From assembly GCF_003244315.1 (NCBI RefSeq), contig NZ_QKWH01000007.1, forward strand, positions 60,380 through 124,379: DNA of 64,000 nt, given 5' to 3'. The notes beneath the pieces are model-generated. The model made no database searches. It was given only the letters and a program-made list of their open reading frames with translations, and was not told where the DNA came from. Position numbers and translations under genes: made by a program. The stretch comes from Xylanimonas oleitrophica (lineage in GTDB: Bacteria; Actinomycetota; Actinomycetes; Actinomycetales; Cellulomonadaceae). Of the stretch, positions 56,336 to 64,000 are shown in pieces (position 1 is the stretch's first letter; every line of letters begins with the position of its first letter).

Positions 56336-59227
56336 TCACAGGCTCGAGTAGGCGACCACCCCGCGCAGCACCGCGTCCTGCGCCTTGCGGGCGGTGGTGC
56401 GCAGCGCGGGGCGGGGCGCGGCCTGCGCGAGCTGGTCGAGCACGTCGACGACCTGCTTGCACCAGCGCACGAAGTCCCCGGCCGCCAGGTCGGTGCCGCG
56501 CAGCACGGCGTCCAGGCCCTTGCCGGACGCCCACCGGTGCACCGGCGCCACGATGCCCAGGTCGAGGTCTCCGGTGGCCTCCAGGCCGTGCTCCTCCTCC
56601 AGGTCGGTGACCTGGGACCACACCCGGGTGGTGGCGTCGAGCGCCTGCGCGAGCCGCCCGTGCGGGCCGCCGGGCACGTACGGGTCGGCGTCCTCCTCCC
56701 GTCGGCCGGAGTAGACGACGGTGGAGACCGCGGCGGCCAGCCCTGCCGGGTCGAGCCCGTCCCAGGCGCCGCGCCGCAGGCACTCCGCCAGCAGGAGGTC
56801 GTTCTCCGCGTAGACCCGGCGCAGCCACCGCCCGTCGTCGGTCACGGCCAGGGTGGCGTCCTGCCGGGCGAGGTAGCCCAGCCGTGACAGCACCGTGCAG
56901 GTGCGGTCGAAGGTGCGTGCGACCGTGCCCGTGCGCCCCTCGATGCGCTGCACCAGCCGCCGGTGCTCGGCGGCGAGCTTGTCGTGCCGCTCCGCCCAGC
57001 GCGCGTGGTCCTCACGCTCGGGGCACCCGTGGCAGGGGTGGGCGCGCAGCCGTGAGCGCAGCGACTGCAGCTCCTTGTCCGACGCGGCGTCGGACCGCCT
57101 GCCCGGGCCCTGCCCGGGGCGCGGGGCCCGCGGACCCTTGCCGGTGCCGGCGTCACCGGAGAACGCGCCCAGCGCGTTGCGCATGGTGGAGGCCAGGTCG
57201 CGGCGGGCGTCCGGCTTGCGCGCGTTGAAGGCCTTGGGGATCTTCACGCGGGTCACGACCGTCAGGCCCCCGGGTGCGTCGGCCAGGGTGAGCTTCTTGA
57301 CCTGCCGCTCCTGGGTCAGGACGGTCGGGCGCGGCCCGTCGAAGCCACGCTCGTCCTTGCCTGGGTCGAGCACCAGCACGTACCCGCGGCGTCGCCCGGT
57401 GGGCACCTCGACGACGTCTCCGCGCTGCAACCGCTCGAACGTGGCCACGGCCTCGGCGCGCCGCGCCCCCGACGCCGCACGGGACAGCTCCTTCTCCCGC
57501 TCGGTGATGCGCCGGCGCAGGCTCATGTACTCGCCGAAGTCGCCCAGGTCGCACGCCATCGCCTGCTGGTAGCCCTCCAGGGCCTCGGCGTGCGACTGCG
57601 CCTGCTTGGCCAGCCCGACCACGCCCCGATCGGCCTGGAACTGCGCGAACGACGTCTCCAGCACCTCCCGGGCCCGCTCGTGCCCCACCTGGGACACCAG
57701 GTTGACGGCCATGTTGTAGGTGGGGCGGAAGCTCGAGCGCAGCGGGTACAGGCGCCGGGAGGCCAGGCCGGCCAGCGCCACCGGGTCCAGGCCGGTGTGG
57801 TCGACGACGACGGCGTGCCCCTCGACGTCGATGCCCCGCCGCCCCGCCCGCCCGGTCAGCTGGGTGTACTCCCCCGGGGTCACCGGCTGGTGGGAGGTGC
57901 CGTCCCACTTGACGAGCTTTTCCAGGACCACGGACCGGGCCGGCATGTTGATGCCCAGCGCGAGGGTCTCGGTGGCGAACACGACCTTGACCAGCCCGCG
58001 GGCGAACAGGTCCTCGACCGTCTCCTTGAACACCGGCAGCAGCCCCGCGTGGTGGGCCGCGACCCCGCGGGTCAGCGCCTGCTGCCACGCCCAGTACCCC
58101 AGCACGTCCAGGTCCTCGGGCGGGATGGTGGCGGTGCGCTCCTCCACGATGCGGCGGATCTCCGCCTCCTCCTGCGGGGACGTCAGCCGCAGGCCCGCGC
58201 TGAGGCACTGCTGCACCGCGCCCTCGCACCCTGCGCGGGAGAAGATGAAGTAGATCGCCGGCAGCAGCCCGTCCGCGTCCAGGGCGTCGACGACGGCGAA
58301 CCGTGGCGGGGTGCGCCGCTGCGGCACCAGGGCCCCGGTACCGCCGGGCCGCCGACCACCGCGCCCGCGGTAGCCGCGGTCGCCCGGGCCGCGCCGCCCG
58401 CCGTGCTCGTCGCGGTCCCCCGCGCGCCGCCCCGAGACCCGGAACACGTCCTGCAGGTCCGGGTTGATGGGCGGGTTGACCCCCGGGTCGGTGGGGTCCA
58501 CGTGCCCGGCGTACAGGTCCATCAGCCGTGGCACCCCCCGCGGCTCCGGCGCCGAGACCACCACGTGCTGCCACAGCGGGACCGGGCGGCGCTCGCTGAC
58601 GACGACGGCGGTGTCGCCGCGGACCATCTCGAGCCAGTCGCCGAACTCCTCGGCGTTGGAGACGGTGGCGGACAGGGACACGAGCTGGACGTGGTCGGCG
58701 AGATGGATGATGACCTCTTCCCAGACGGGGCCGCGGAAGCGGTCGGCCAGGTAGTGGACCTCGTCCATGATCACGAACTGCAGGCCGTCCAGGGCGGTGG
58801 AGCCGGCGTAGAGCATGTTGCGCAGCACCTCGGTGGTCATGACGACCACGGGCGCGTCGGAGTTGACGGAGGTGTCACCGGTGAGCAGGCCGACCTTGTC
58901 GGCGCCGTGACGGCGGGCGAGGTCGGCGTACTTCTGGTTGGACAGCGCCTTGATGGGGGTGGTGTAGAACGCCTTGCCGCCCTGGGCCAGTGCGAGGTGG
59001 ACGGCGAACTCGCCCACGACGGTCTTGCCGGCCCCGGTGGGGGCGGCGACCAGGACTCCGCGCCCGTCCTCCAGGGCCTGGCAGGCCTCGACCTGGAAGT
59101 CGTCGAGCTCGAACCCGAGCTCGGCGCGGAAGGTGGCGAGGCGGGTGGTGGAGCCGGCCTGCGAGCGGGCGCTGCGTGCGCGGGACGCGGCGTACCGCTC
59201 GGCGGGGCTCAGTGCGTCGGCCGTCAT
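56336..59227 (-). CDS. helY: DExH-box helicase HelY (Ski2/Mtr4-like)
   Basis: 963 residues. Motifs: DDFQVEACQALEDGRGVLV (Q-like), APTGAGKTVVGEF (Walker A), TTPIKALSNQKY (Ia), FVIMDEVHYLAD (DEVH), VSLSATVSN (III), ATETLALGINMPARSVV (V), YTQLTGRAGRRGID (VI), then a Ski2-like C-terminal DSHCT-type domain ending LAQAAPRPALRTTARKAQ. Between the helicase lobes (about 295-330) is an RGG-like insert (RGPGDRGYRGRGGRRPGG). Lies next to tatC/tatA as in mycobacteria. The ATG is leaderless (TAGGCT). Confidence 0.92.
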   Translation of the reverse strand: MTADALSPAERYAASRARSARSQAGSTTRLATFRAELGFELDDFQVEACQALEDGRGVLVAAPTGAGKTVVGEFAVHLALAQGGKAFYTTPIKALSNQKYADLARRHGADKVGLLTGDTSVNSDAPVVVMTTEVLRNMLYAGSTALDGLQFVIMDEVHYLADRFRGPVWEEVIIHLADHVQLVSLSATVSNAEEFGDWLEMVRGDTAVVVSERRPVPLWQHVVVSAPEPRGVPRLMDLYAGHVDPTDPGVNPPINPDLQDVFRVSGRRAGDRDEHGGRRGPGDRGYRGRGGRRPGGTGALVPQRRTPPRFAVVDALDADGLLPAIYFIFSRAGCEGAVQQCLSAGLRLTSPQEEAEIRRIVEERTATIPPEDLDVLGYWAWQQALTRGVAAHHAGLLPVFKETVEDLFARGLVKVVFATETLALGINMPARSVVLEKLVKWDGTSHQPVTPGEYTQLTGRAGRRGIDVEGHAVVVDHTGLDPVALAGLASRRLYPLRSSFRPTYNMAVNLVSQVGHERAREVLETSFAQFQADRGVVGLAKQAQSHAEALEGYQQAMACDLGDFGEYMSLRRRITEREKELSRAASGARRAEAVATFERLQRGDVVEVPTGRRRGYVLVLDPGKDERGFDGPRPTVLTQERQVKKLTLADAPGGLTVVTRVKIPKAFNARKPDARRDLASTMRNALGAFSGDAGTGKGPRAPRPGQGPGRRSDAASDKELQSLRSRLRAHPCHGCPEREDHARWAERHDKLAAEHRRLVQRIEGRTGTVARTFDRTCTVLSRLGYLARQDATLAVTDDGRWLRRVYAENDLLLAECLRRGAWDGLDPAGLAAAVSTVVYSGRREEDADPYVPGGPHGRLAQALDATTRVWSQVTDLEEEHGLEATGDLDLGIVAPVHRWASGKGLDAVLRGTDLAAGDFVRWCKQVVDVLDQLAQAAPRPALRTTARKAQDAVLRGVVAYSSL

Positions 59228-59234
59228 GCACGCC

Positions 59235-59240
59235 AGCCTA
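59235..59240 (-). promoter_or_regulatory. -10 box of leaderless helY promoter
   Basis: TAGGCT on the minus strand ends 7 nt before the ATG at 59227. Confidence 0.5.
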
Positions 59241-59347
59241 CGGGCGCCTCGGGCGTCCGCAGCGCACGTCGGTGGCGCACGTCGGTGGCGGGCGGGCCGG
59301 TGCCGACGTGCGCTGCGGGGGGCGGACGTGGTGGGGGTGGGTGCGGC

Positions 59348-60121
59348 TCAGGCGGCCTGGGCGATGCGGCGCCGGTCGGTGCGCCGGTCGTGCAGGACGG
59401 TGATGCCCAGCGCCCCGAAGTACAGGGCGCAGATGGGCAGGGCGACGAAGATCATCGTCAGGGCGTCGGGCGTGGGGGTCATGACGGCGGCGAAGACGAA
59501 CGCGATCAGCACCGCCCACCGCCACCCCTTGGCGAGCGACTCGTGGCGCACGAGGCCGGCCATGTTGAGCCCGACGATGAGCACCGGGGAGACGAAGGCG
59601 AGGCCGAACGCCAGGACCAGCCGCATGACGAAGCTGAGGTACCCCTGCGCGTCGGTGAAGTTGGTGGCGCCCTCGGGCACGAACCCGGCGAGGATGTCGA
59701 CGGCGTGGGGCAGCACCCACCAGGCGAGGCCGACGCCGCCGAGGAACAGCGGCACGGCGCCGGCGAGGAACCCGTAGGCGTACCCCTTCTCCCGTCGGGT
59801 CAGGCCCGGGGTGACGAACGCCCACAGCTGGAACAGCCACCAGGGGCAGGAGACGATGACGCCGAGGAACAGGGCGACCTTGACCTTCATGTCGAGCGCG
59901 GAAGCCAGACCCGTGAAGTTCAGCGCGATCGTCTTGCCCTGCTCCTGCGCGGCGACGTGCAGGGGCGCCTGGAGGGCGTCCAGCAGGGGCTGGTAGAGGA
60001 GCCAGCCGGCGACGGCGCCGACCGCCAGGCCGCACGCGGCCAGGAACAGTCGCTTGCGCAGCTCGAGCAGGTGCTCGCGCAGGGGCATGCGCCCCTCGGG
60101 GTCCCGGGGGTTGCCGGGCAC
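59348..60121 (-). CDS. tatC: Sec-independent translocase subunit TatC
   Basis: 257 residues, six membrane helices. The signature MPLREHLLELRKRL at the cytoplasmic N-terminus, FWQLW-like FQLWAFVTPGLTRREKGY, and the FVMRLVLAFGLAFVSPV helix are typical. It is the twin-arginine signal receptor. GTG at 60121 begins 3 nt after the tatA stop; ATG at 60088 is an alternative that still keeps the core. Confidence 0.94.
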   Translation of the reverse strand: MPGNPRDPEGRMPLREHLLELRKRLFLAACGLAVGAVAGWLLYQPLLDALQAPLHVAAQEQGKTIALNFTGLASALDMKVKVALFLGVIVSCPWWLFQLWAFVTPGLTRREKGYAYGFLAGAVPLFLGGVGLAWWVLPHAVDILAGFVPEGATNFTDAQGYLSFVMRLVLAFGLAFVSPVLIVGLNMAGLVRHESLAKGWRWAVLIAFVFAAVMTPTPDALTMIFVALPICALYFGALGITVLHDRRTDRRRIAQAA

Positions 60122-60124
60122 CGC

Positions 60125-60418
60125 CTACGCCTTCGGCTTGTCAGGGTCGACGAGCCCCGGCACGGCAGACCCACCCGGTGAGGTGCCCGTGGTGGTGCCG
60201 GGCGCTGTCGTCGTCGGGCCGCCCGGGGTGGACGTGGCGCCGGGCGTCTGGTCCTGCCCGTCGCGCTTGCCGTCGTCGGTGAGGTCCTTGACCTCGTTCT
60301 TGAAGATCTTCAGGGACTGGCCCACGCTGCGCGCCAGGTCCGGGAGCCGCTTCGCCCCGAACAGCAGCAGGATCACGATGACCAGCACCAGGATGTGCCA
60401 AGGCCGGAGCATGCCCAT
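60125..60418 (-). CDS. tatA: Sec-independent translocase subunit TatA
   Basis: 97 residues. One N-terminal membrane helix (HILVLVIVILLLFGAKRLPD), the FGxKRLP hinge, the amphipathic helix ARSVGQSLKIFKNEVKDL and a long Pro/Thr/Gly-rich tail. Forms the Tat pore with TatC. ATG at 60418; second ATG at 60412 is possible. Directly upstream of tatC. Confidence 0.93.
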   Translation of the reverse strand: MGMLRPWHILVLVIVILLLFGAKRLPDLARSVGQSLKIFKNEVKDLTDDGKRDGQDQTPGATSTPGGPTTTAPGTTTGTSPGGSAVPGLVDPDKPKA

Positions 60419-60484
60419 GGAAAGGCTCCTCGTTCGTCGTCGGTCCCGCGGCCGAAGGGTCCGCGGGAGGCGTCGGCACCAACC

Positions 60485-60973
60485 CTACGGGGTCCGGGTG
60501 AACGAGCGGTGAAGGGCCCCGTGCGGACCGGCCGACGGCGCCCCGCTCACGCCGCCCGCAACCGGCGGGGCGGCAGCGGTCCCGGGGGCATCGCGGACGG
60601 CCCGGGCGGCCCGGGCGCTGGCCTGCTGGGCCTGACGCCCGGCCAACCACGCCTCCAGCGACCACGTGCGCGCCGTGACCAGGTGCCGCTCGTGGCGCAC
60701 AGCGGCCCGACGGGCCCGCGCCCGGCGGCGCACCGCCACCCGCTCGCGCAGGGTCGTGACGTCGTCGAACATCGTGGGCGCGATGTCGACCGCCTCGGCC
60801 TGCGCACGCTCCACCGCCACCGCGATGCCCTCCCCCGCGGCGCCCAGCGCCGCCGACGCCGCCGACAGCTCACGGCCCAGCGCCACCGCCTTGCGCCACA
60901 GCGACCGGGCCAGGAAGAACGCACCCACCAGGGTGCCCAGCACCAGCACCGTCCACACCAGCCACCACCACAT
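60485..60973 (-). CDS. membrane-anchored hypothetical protein
   Basis: 162 residues. N-terminal membrane helix (MWWWLVWTVLVLGTLVGAFF) and a cytoplasmic, Ala/Arg-rich coiled-coil-like domain (SAASAALGAAGEGIAVAVER). No family named. Positioned between pafC and tatA. The ATG is leaderless (TAGGGT at 60981-60986, 7 nt upstream), although the box overlaps the pafC stop region. Confidence 0.65.
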   Translation of the reverse strand: MWWWLVWTVLVLGTLVGAFFLARSLWRKAVALGRELSAASAALGAAGEGIAVAVERAQAEAVDIAPTMFDDVTTLRERVAVRRRARARRAAVRHERHLVTARTWSLEAWLAGRQAQQASARAARAVRDAPGTAAAPPVAGGVSGAPSAGPHGALHRSFTRTP

Positions 60974-60978
60974 GCCGC

Positions 60979-61992
60979 TCACCCTACGGCCGCACCGGCG
61001 CCCGCGTCCGGCCACGCCTCGCCCGCAACCCCGTAGGCCGCCAGCGCCGCACGGGCCGCCTGCGCCACGTCCGCAGCCACCTGCGGCGGAGACACCTCCA
61101 GCACGTCCGGGCCACCCGCCAGCAGCAGCCGCCGCAACCATGCCGGGTTCGTCACCCGCAGCCGCACCTCGAACGACCCGTCCGGCAGGTCACGCACCGC
61201 CTCGGTGGGAACCTCCTCGGCCACCCAGCGCGCCGCCGACGCGAACCGCACCGTCGCCACCGCCGCGTCCTGCCCCGCCTCCGCGACCGACTGCGCCACG
61301 TCCACGTCCACGTCGACCTGACGCCCCTCCACCGGCACGTCCAGCACCCGCGCCCACAGCACCCGGTCCAGCCGGAACGTGCGCCGCCCCTGCGCCCGGT
61401 GGCACCACGCCAGCAGGTACGCCGACTCGTCCTGCGTCAGCAGCCGCACCGGGTCCACGTCCCGCTCCCCCGCCACGTCCGCAGCGTTCACGTACCGGAT
61501 CCGCAGCCGCCGCCCCCGCGCCAGCGCGTCCGTCACCGCCTGCACCACCCGCGGGTCACCGTCCGCAGCCAACCGCACGTCCACGGCGCTCGCGGCCTCG
61601 CCGGTGGCGGTGGTGAGCTTGTCGAGGGCGGAGGCGACGAGCTGGGCGCGAGCGGGGTCGGCCTGCACGGGACCGGAGGCGGCCATGGCGCGCAGCGCGG
61701 CGACGAGGGCCACGGCCTCGCGGGTGCCCAGGCGCAGGGGGCGTGTCAGGCCGCGGGCCTCGCGCAGGTGGACGACGCCGCGCTCGACGGCGTCGGCGTC
61801 GAAGTCGATGAGGTCGTCGGGCCAGTAGCCGGGGGTGCCGGTCACCCACAGCTGGTCGACGTCGTCGCGGATCTGCTGCTCGCTGACTCCGAAGCGGCCC
61901 GCGAGCTCGGCGACGGGCACGGGGCCCGCACCGTCAAGGTAGGCGACCAGGCCCAGCAGGCGCACGAGGCGGTCGTCGGCACGCTCAGCCAC
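60979..61992 (-). CDS. pafC: WYL-domain regulator PafC
   Basis: 337 residues. N-terminal winged helix (VAYLDGAGPVPVAELAGRFG, VSEQQIRDDVDQLWVTG), WYL domain (about 150-225: ALARGRRLRIRYVNAADVAG, RTFRLDRVLWARVLD) and WCX C-terminal region. With PafB it forms the DNA-damage transcription activator of actinobacteria. The GTG overlaps the pafB stop by 8 nt. The + strand composition flips near 61,585 inside this gene. Confidence 0.9.
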   Translation of the reverse strand: MAERADDRLVRLLGLVAYLDGAGPVPVAELAGRFGVSEQQIRDDVDQLWVTGTPGYWPDDLIDFDADAVERGVVHLREARGLTRPLRLGTREAVALVAALRAMAASGPVQADPARAQLVASALDKLTTATGEAASAVDVRLAADGDPRVVQAVTDALARGRRLRIRYVNAADVAGERDVDPVRLLTQDESAYLLAWCHRAQGRRTFRLDRVLWARVLDVPVEGRQVDVDVDVAQSVAEAGQDAAVATVRFASAARWVAEEVPTEAVRDLPDGSFEVRLRVTNPAWLRRLLLAGGPDVLEVSPPQVAADVAQAARAALAAYGVAGEAWPDAGAGAAVG

Positions 61993-63130
61993 GAGTGGTC
62001 TCCTCGTCGGGCTCGGGTCGGTGGTGGGGGGTGCGCGGCGCGAGGCCGGCGGCAGCCTGCAGGCGCCGCACCACCTCGGTGCGCAGCTCGGGCGGGGCGA
62101 GCACGACGACGGCGTCGGCGTACCCCGCCAGCTCCTCCGCCAGGGTGGTCAGCGACGTGAACCGCACGGCCAGGACGTCACGCCCCGCTGGGGCCGCGGC
62201 GGCCGCCGGGGGGACGGCGAGGGGGGCGTCGGTGGCGTCGGTGGCGGCGGTGCCGGGAGAGGCGTCGCGGACGACGTCGGACGAGGTGCCGGACGAGGTG
62301 CCGGACGAGGTGTCGGAGGGCACGGGCACGGCGCGCGCCCGCACCGCAGAGGCACGCTCGGGCACCACCGCCAGCACAGCCGTGCGCTCGCGCCCCGTCC
62401 GCGCCCCCAGCAGCGCGTCCACGTCCAGGTCCGCCGGGATCTCGAACGCACCCGCCCGCGACCCCACACGCACCCGCCCCTCGATCCGCGACAACCGGAA
62501 CACCCGCGGCGCCTGCCGGTCCTGGTCCCGGCCCACCAGGTACCAGCCACCACCGCGCGCCGCGATCCGCCACGGCTCCACGTGCCGTGCCGTCACCTGC
62601 CCCGTGCTGGCCGCCCGGTACCGGAACGTCACCACCCGCCGCTCCGTCACCGCCTCCAGCAACGGCCCGTACGCGTCCCCCACCGCCCGCACCCGCGGCG
62701 CCAGCCCCGCCAGCGCGTCCGACGCCGCCTCCCCCGCGCCCGCAGCACGCAGCTTCGTCATCGCCCGCGAGATGTCCGTCCGCAACGTCTTGTCGCTCCA
62801 CAGCTGCGCCGCCAGCGCCAGCACACCCAGCTCCGCCGGCGTCAGGTCCACCGCCGGCAACGCATACGCGTCGTTGTCGATCCGGTAACCCACGTCGTCG
62901 CTGTGGCCACCCGAGTCCACCGTCACGATCGGCACACCCAGAGCACGCAACGTGTCCTTGTCCCGCTCGAACATCCGCTCGAACGCATCCACCGACGGCG
63001 CGTCCCCATAACCAGCCACGCCACGACGGATCTGCTGCTTGGTCATCGACACGCTCGTGTTCACCAGCGCGATGACCAGGTTCAGCAGACGCTCCGCGGG
63101 CGGCACCGACGGCAAGGACTCTTCAGGCAT
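61985..63130 (-). CDS. pafB: WYL-domain regulator PafB
   Basis: 381 residues. Winged helix at about 8-75 (RLLNLVIALVNTSVSMTKQQ, FERDKDTLRALGVPI), WYL domain about 150-225 (TERRVVTFRYRAASTGQ, FRLSRIEGRVRVG), then WCX. A low-complexity insert around 275-310 is built partly from a 12-bp repeat (SGTSSGTSSDV). Acts with PafC to induce repair genes. ATG at 63130 is leaderless (TAGCCT, 7 nt). Neither pafA nor the proteasome genes are adjacent; a DUF3866 gene is divergent instead. Confidence 0.9.
   Translation of the reverse strand: MPEESLPSVPPAERLLNLVIALVNTSVSMTKQQIRRGVAGYGDAPSVDAFERMFERDKDTLRALGVPIVTVDSGGHSDDVGYRIDNDAYALPAVDLTPAELGVLALAAQLWSDKTLRTDISRAMTKLRAAGAGEAASDALAGLAPRVRAVGDAYGPLLEAVTERRVVTFRYRAASTGQVTARHVEPWRIAARGGGWYLVGRDQDRQAPRVFRLSRIEGRVRVGSRAGAFEIPADLDVDALLGARTGRERTAVLAVVPERASAVRARAVPVPSDTSSGTSSGTSSDVVRDASPGTAATDATDAPLAVPPAAAAAPAGRDVLAVRFTSLTTLAEELAGYADAVVVLAPPELRTEVVRRLQAAAGLAPRTPHHRPEPDEETTRG
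62280..62315. repeat. 12-bp repeat inside pafB
   Basis: Three tandem units of GAGGTGCCGGAC type (last one varied) code SGTS-type residues in the linker between the WYL and C-terminal regions. Confidence 0.75.
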
Positions 63131-63137
63131 CAGCACG

Positions 63138-63157
63138 AGGCTAACGGCCGGTACCCT
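63138..63157. promoter_or_regulatory. divergent leaderless promoters of pafB and the DUF3866 gene
   Basis: On the minus strand TAGCCT (63138-63143) is 7 nt from the pafB ATG. On the plus strand TACCCT (63152-63157) is 7 nt from the GTG at 63165. Only 34 nt separate the two start codons, so the promoters must overlap and could exclude each other. Confidence 0.55.
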
Positions 63158-63164
63158 CCCAGGC

Positions 63165-64000
63165 GTGATCACATGGCGGATCGGCACCGTGGTGTCGCAC
63201 GGCAGCACCTGGGGAACCAGCACCTCCGGAGCCCGCGAGCTCCACGTCCAGCTCGACACCCCCCTGCCCGGACGCGACGACACCCCCGACAGCCTCCGCG
63301 TCCGCGCCCTCGCCTACACCACCCTCGTCGGCCACCCCGCCCCCGGCGACCGCCTCCTGCTCAACTGCTCCGCCCTCGCCCGCGGACTCGGCACCGGCGG
63401 CTACGCCCTCGTCGTCGCCGACGACCTCGACGCCATGCCCGTCGTCGTCGCCGACCTCCACTCCGCCCTGCCCGCGATCGTCGCCGGCGCCCGGCACGCC
63501 GCCCACCTCGCCGGACGCCCCGCACCCCGCATCGCCTACGTCATGACCGACGGCGCCGCCCTGCCCGCCGCCTTCTCCCGCACCATCGCCACCCTCCGCG
63601 ACACCGGCTGGCTCCACACCACCATCACCGTCGGCCAGGCCTTCGGCGGCGACCTCGAAGCCGTCACCGTCCACACCGGGCTCCTCGCCGCCCACCGCAT
63701 CGCCCACGCCGACATCACCGTCATCACCCAAGGCCCCGGCAACCTCGGCACCGGCACCCGATGGGGATACTCCGGCGTCGCCGCCGGAGAAGCCGTCAAC
63801 GCCACCGCCACCCTCGGCGGACGCCCCGTCGCCTCCCTCCGCGTCTCCGGAGCCGACCCCCGCGACCGCCACCTCGGCATCTCCCACCACTCCCTGACCG
63901 CCTACGGCCGCGTGGCCCTCGCCCCCGCCGACATCCCCGTCCCGCACCCCACCCCCGACCTCGAAGCGCTCCCCGCCTGGGGAACCCCCCTCACCCGCCG
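63165..64000 (+). CDS. DUF3866 protein, 3' end outside window
   Basis: First 278 residues. Begins MITWRIGTVVSHGSTWGTST and includes RVRALAYTTLVGHPAPGDRLLLN, LARGLGTGGYALVVADD, RIAYVMTDGAALPAAFSRTI, TVGQAFGGDLEAVTVHTGLL and QGPGNLGTGTRWGYSGV in order. I recognise this as the actinobacterial DUF3866 family; no activity is known. Codon third positions are almost all C. GTG start is leaderless. The frame is open to the window end, so no stop is seen. Confidence 0.75.
   Translation, partial: MITWRIGTVVSHGSTWGTSTSGARELHVQLDTPLPGRDDTPDSLRVRALAYTTLVGHPAPGDRLLLNCSALARGLGTGGYALVVADDLDAMPVVVADLHSALPAIVAGARHAAHLAGRPAPRIAYVMTDGAALPAAFSRTIATLRDTGWLHTTITVGQAFGGDLEAVTVHTGLLAAHRIAHADITVITQGPGNLGTGTRWGYSGVAAGEAVNATATLGGRPVASLRVSGADPRDRHLGISHHSLTAYGRVALAPADIPVPHPTPDLEALPAWGTPLTR

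Overview
The window is 64 kb of very GC-rich chromosome from an actinomycete. RbpA, the PafB/PafC pair, HelY next to TatA/TatC, the Ppm1-Lnt pair and the GarA-FtsR-DUF151-MerR block all fit Actinomycetota. Gene content and order suggest Micrococcales, near Cellulomonas, Cellulosimicrobium or Isoptericola; that placement is inference from memory of synteny, not a computed result. No tRNA, rRNA or CRISPR array was recognised.

Layout. 1-9.3 kb is core metabolism on the + strand: 3' end of gmk, rpoZ, coaBC, metK, priA, a HAD phosphatase, fmt, rsmB, rpe. 9.4-13.4 kb is the riboflavin operon ribD-ribE-ribBA-ribH behind an FMN riboswitch. 13.4-18.7 kb holds mgtE (-), hisE-hisG and a PH-domain protein (+), and a DEAD-box RNA helicase (-). 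19-25.7 kb is an envelope/division and signalling block: CDP-alcohol phosphatidyltransferase, DUF881, small basic protein, DUF881, FHA protein GarA, FtsR-type MerR, DUF151, a second MerR, and an MBL hydrolase. 25.8-30.8 kb holds a phospholipase-D-type synthase, a tyrosine recombinase, a CPBP protease, two small membrane proteins and a TetR regulator.

30.8-36.3 kb is the accessory part: long gene-poor gaps, a guanidine-III riboswitch in front of a Gdx-type SMR exporter, an orphan unknown protein, a membrane protein, a second tyrosine recombinase, and an SRPBCC gene that appears to lack an ordinary start codon. 35.7-39.6 kb is a minus-strand operon AraC - VOC - UvrA-like ABC ATPase - SRPBCC that looks like a drug-resistance or detoxification unit. 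39.7-51.3 kb is mixed housekeeping and oxidoreductase genes, including glmS, RNase Z, Lrp/ald, and an LLM monooxygenase with its FMN reductase. 51.6-64 kb is actinobacterial core: rbpA with a SigR-like promoter, ppm1-lnt, an amidohydrolase, helY, tatA-tatC, pafB-pafC, and a DUF3866 protein running off the end.

Two genome-style features recur. Many genes have a TANNNT -10 box exactly 6-7 nt before the start codon, so leaderless transcription looks common. The balance of G and C on the + strand changes in blocks that break inside genes and ignore coding direction. The strongest regulatory finds are the guanidine-III riboswitch, the FMN riboswitch whose P1 helix covers a small upstream ORF start, the SigR-type site at rbpA, the TetR operator, and a 24-bp perfect palindrome beside the promoter of an unknown 87-residue protein.
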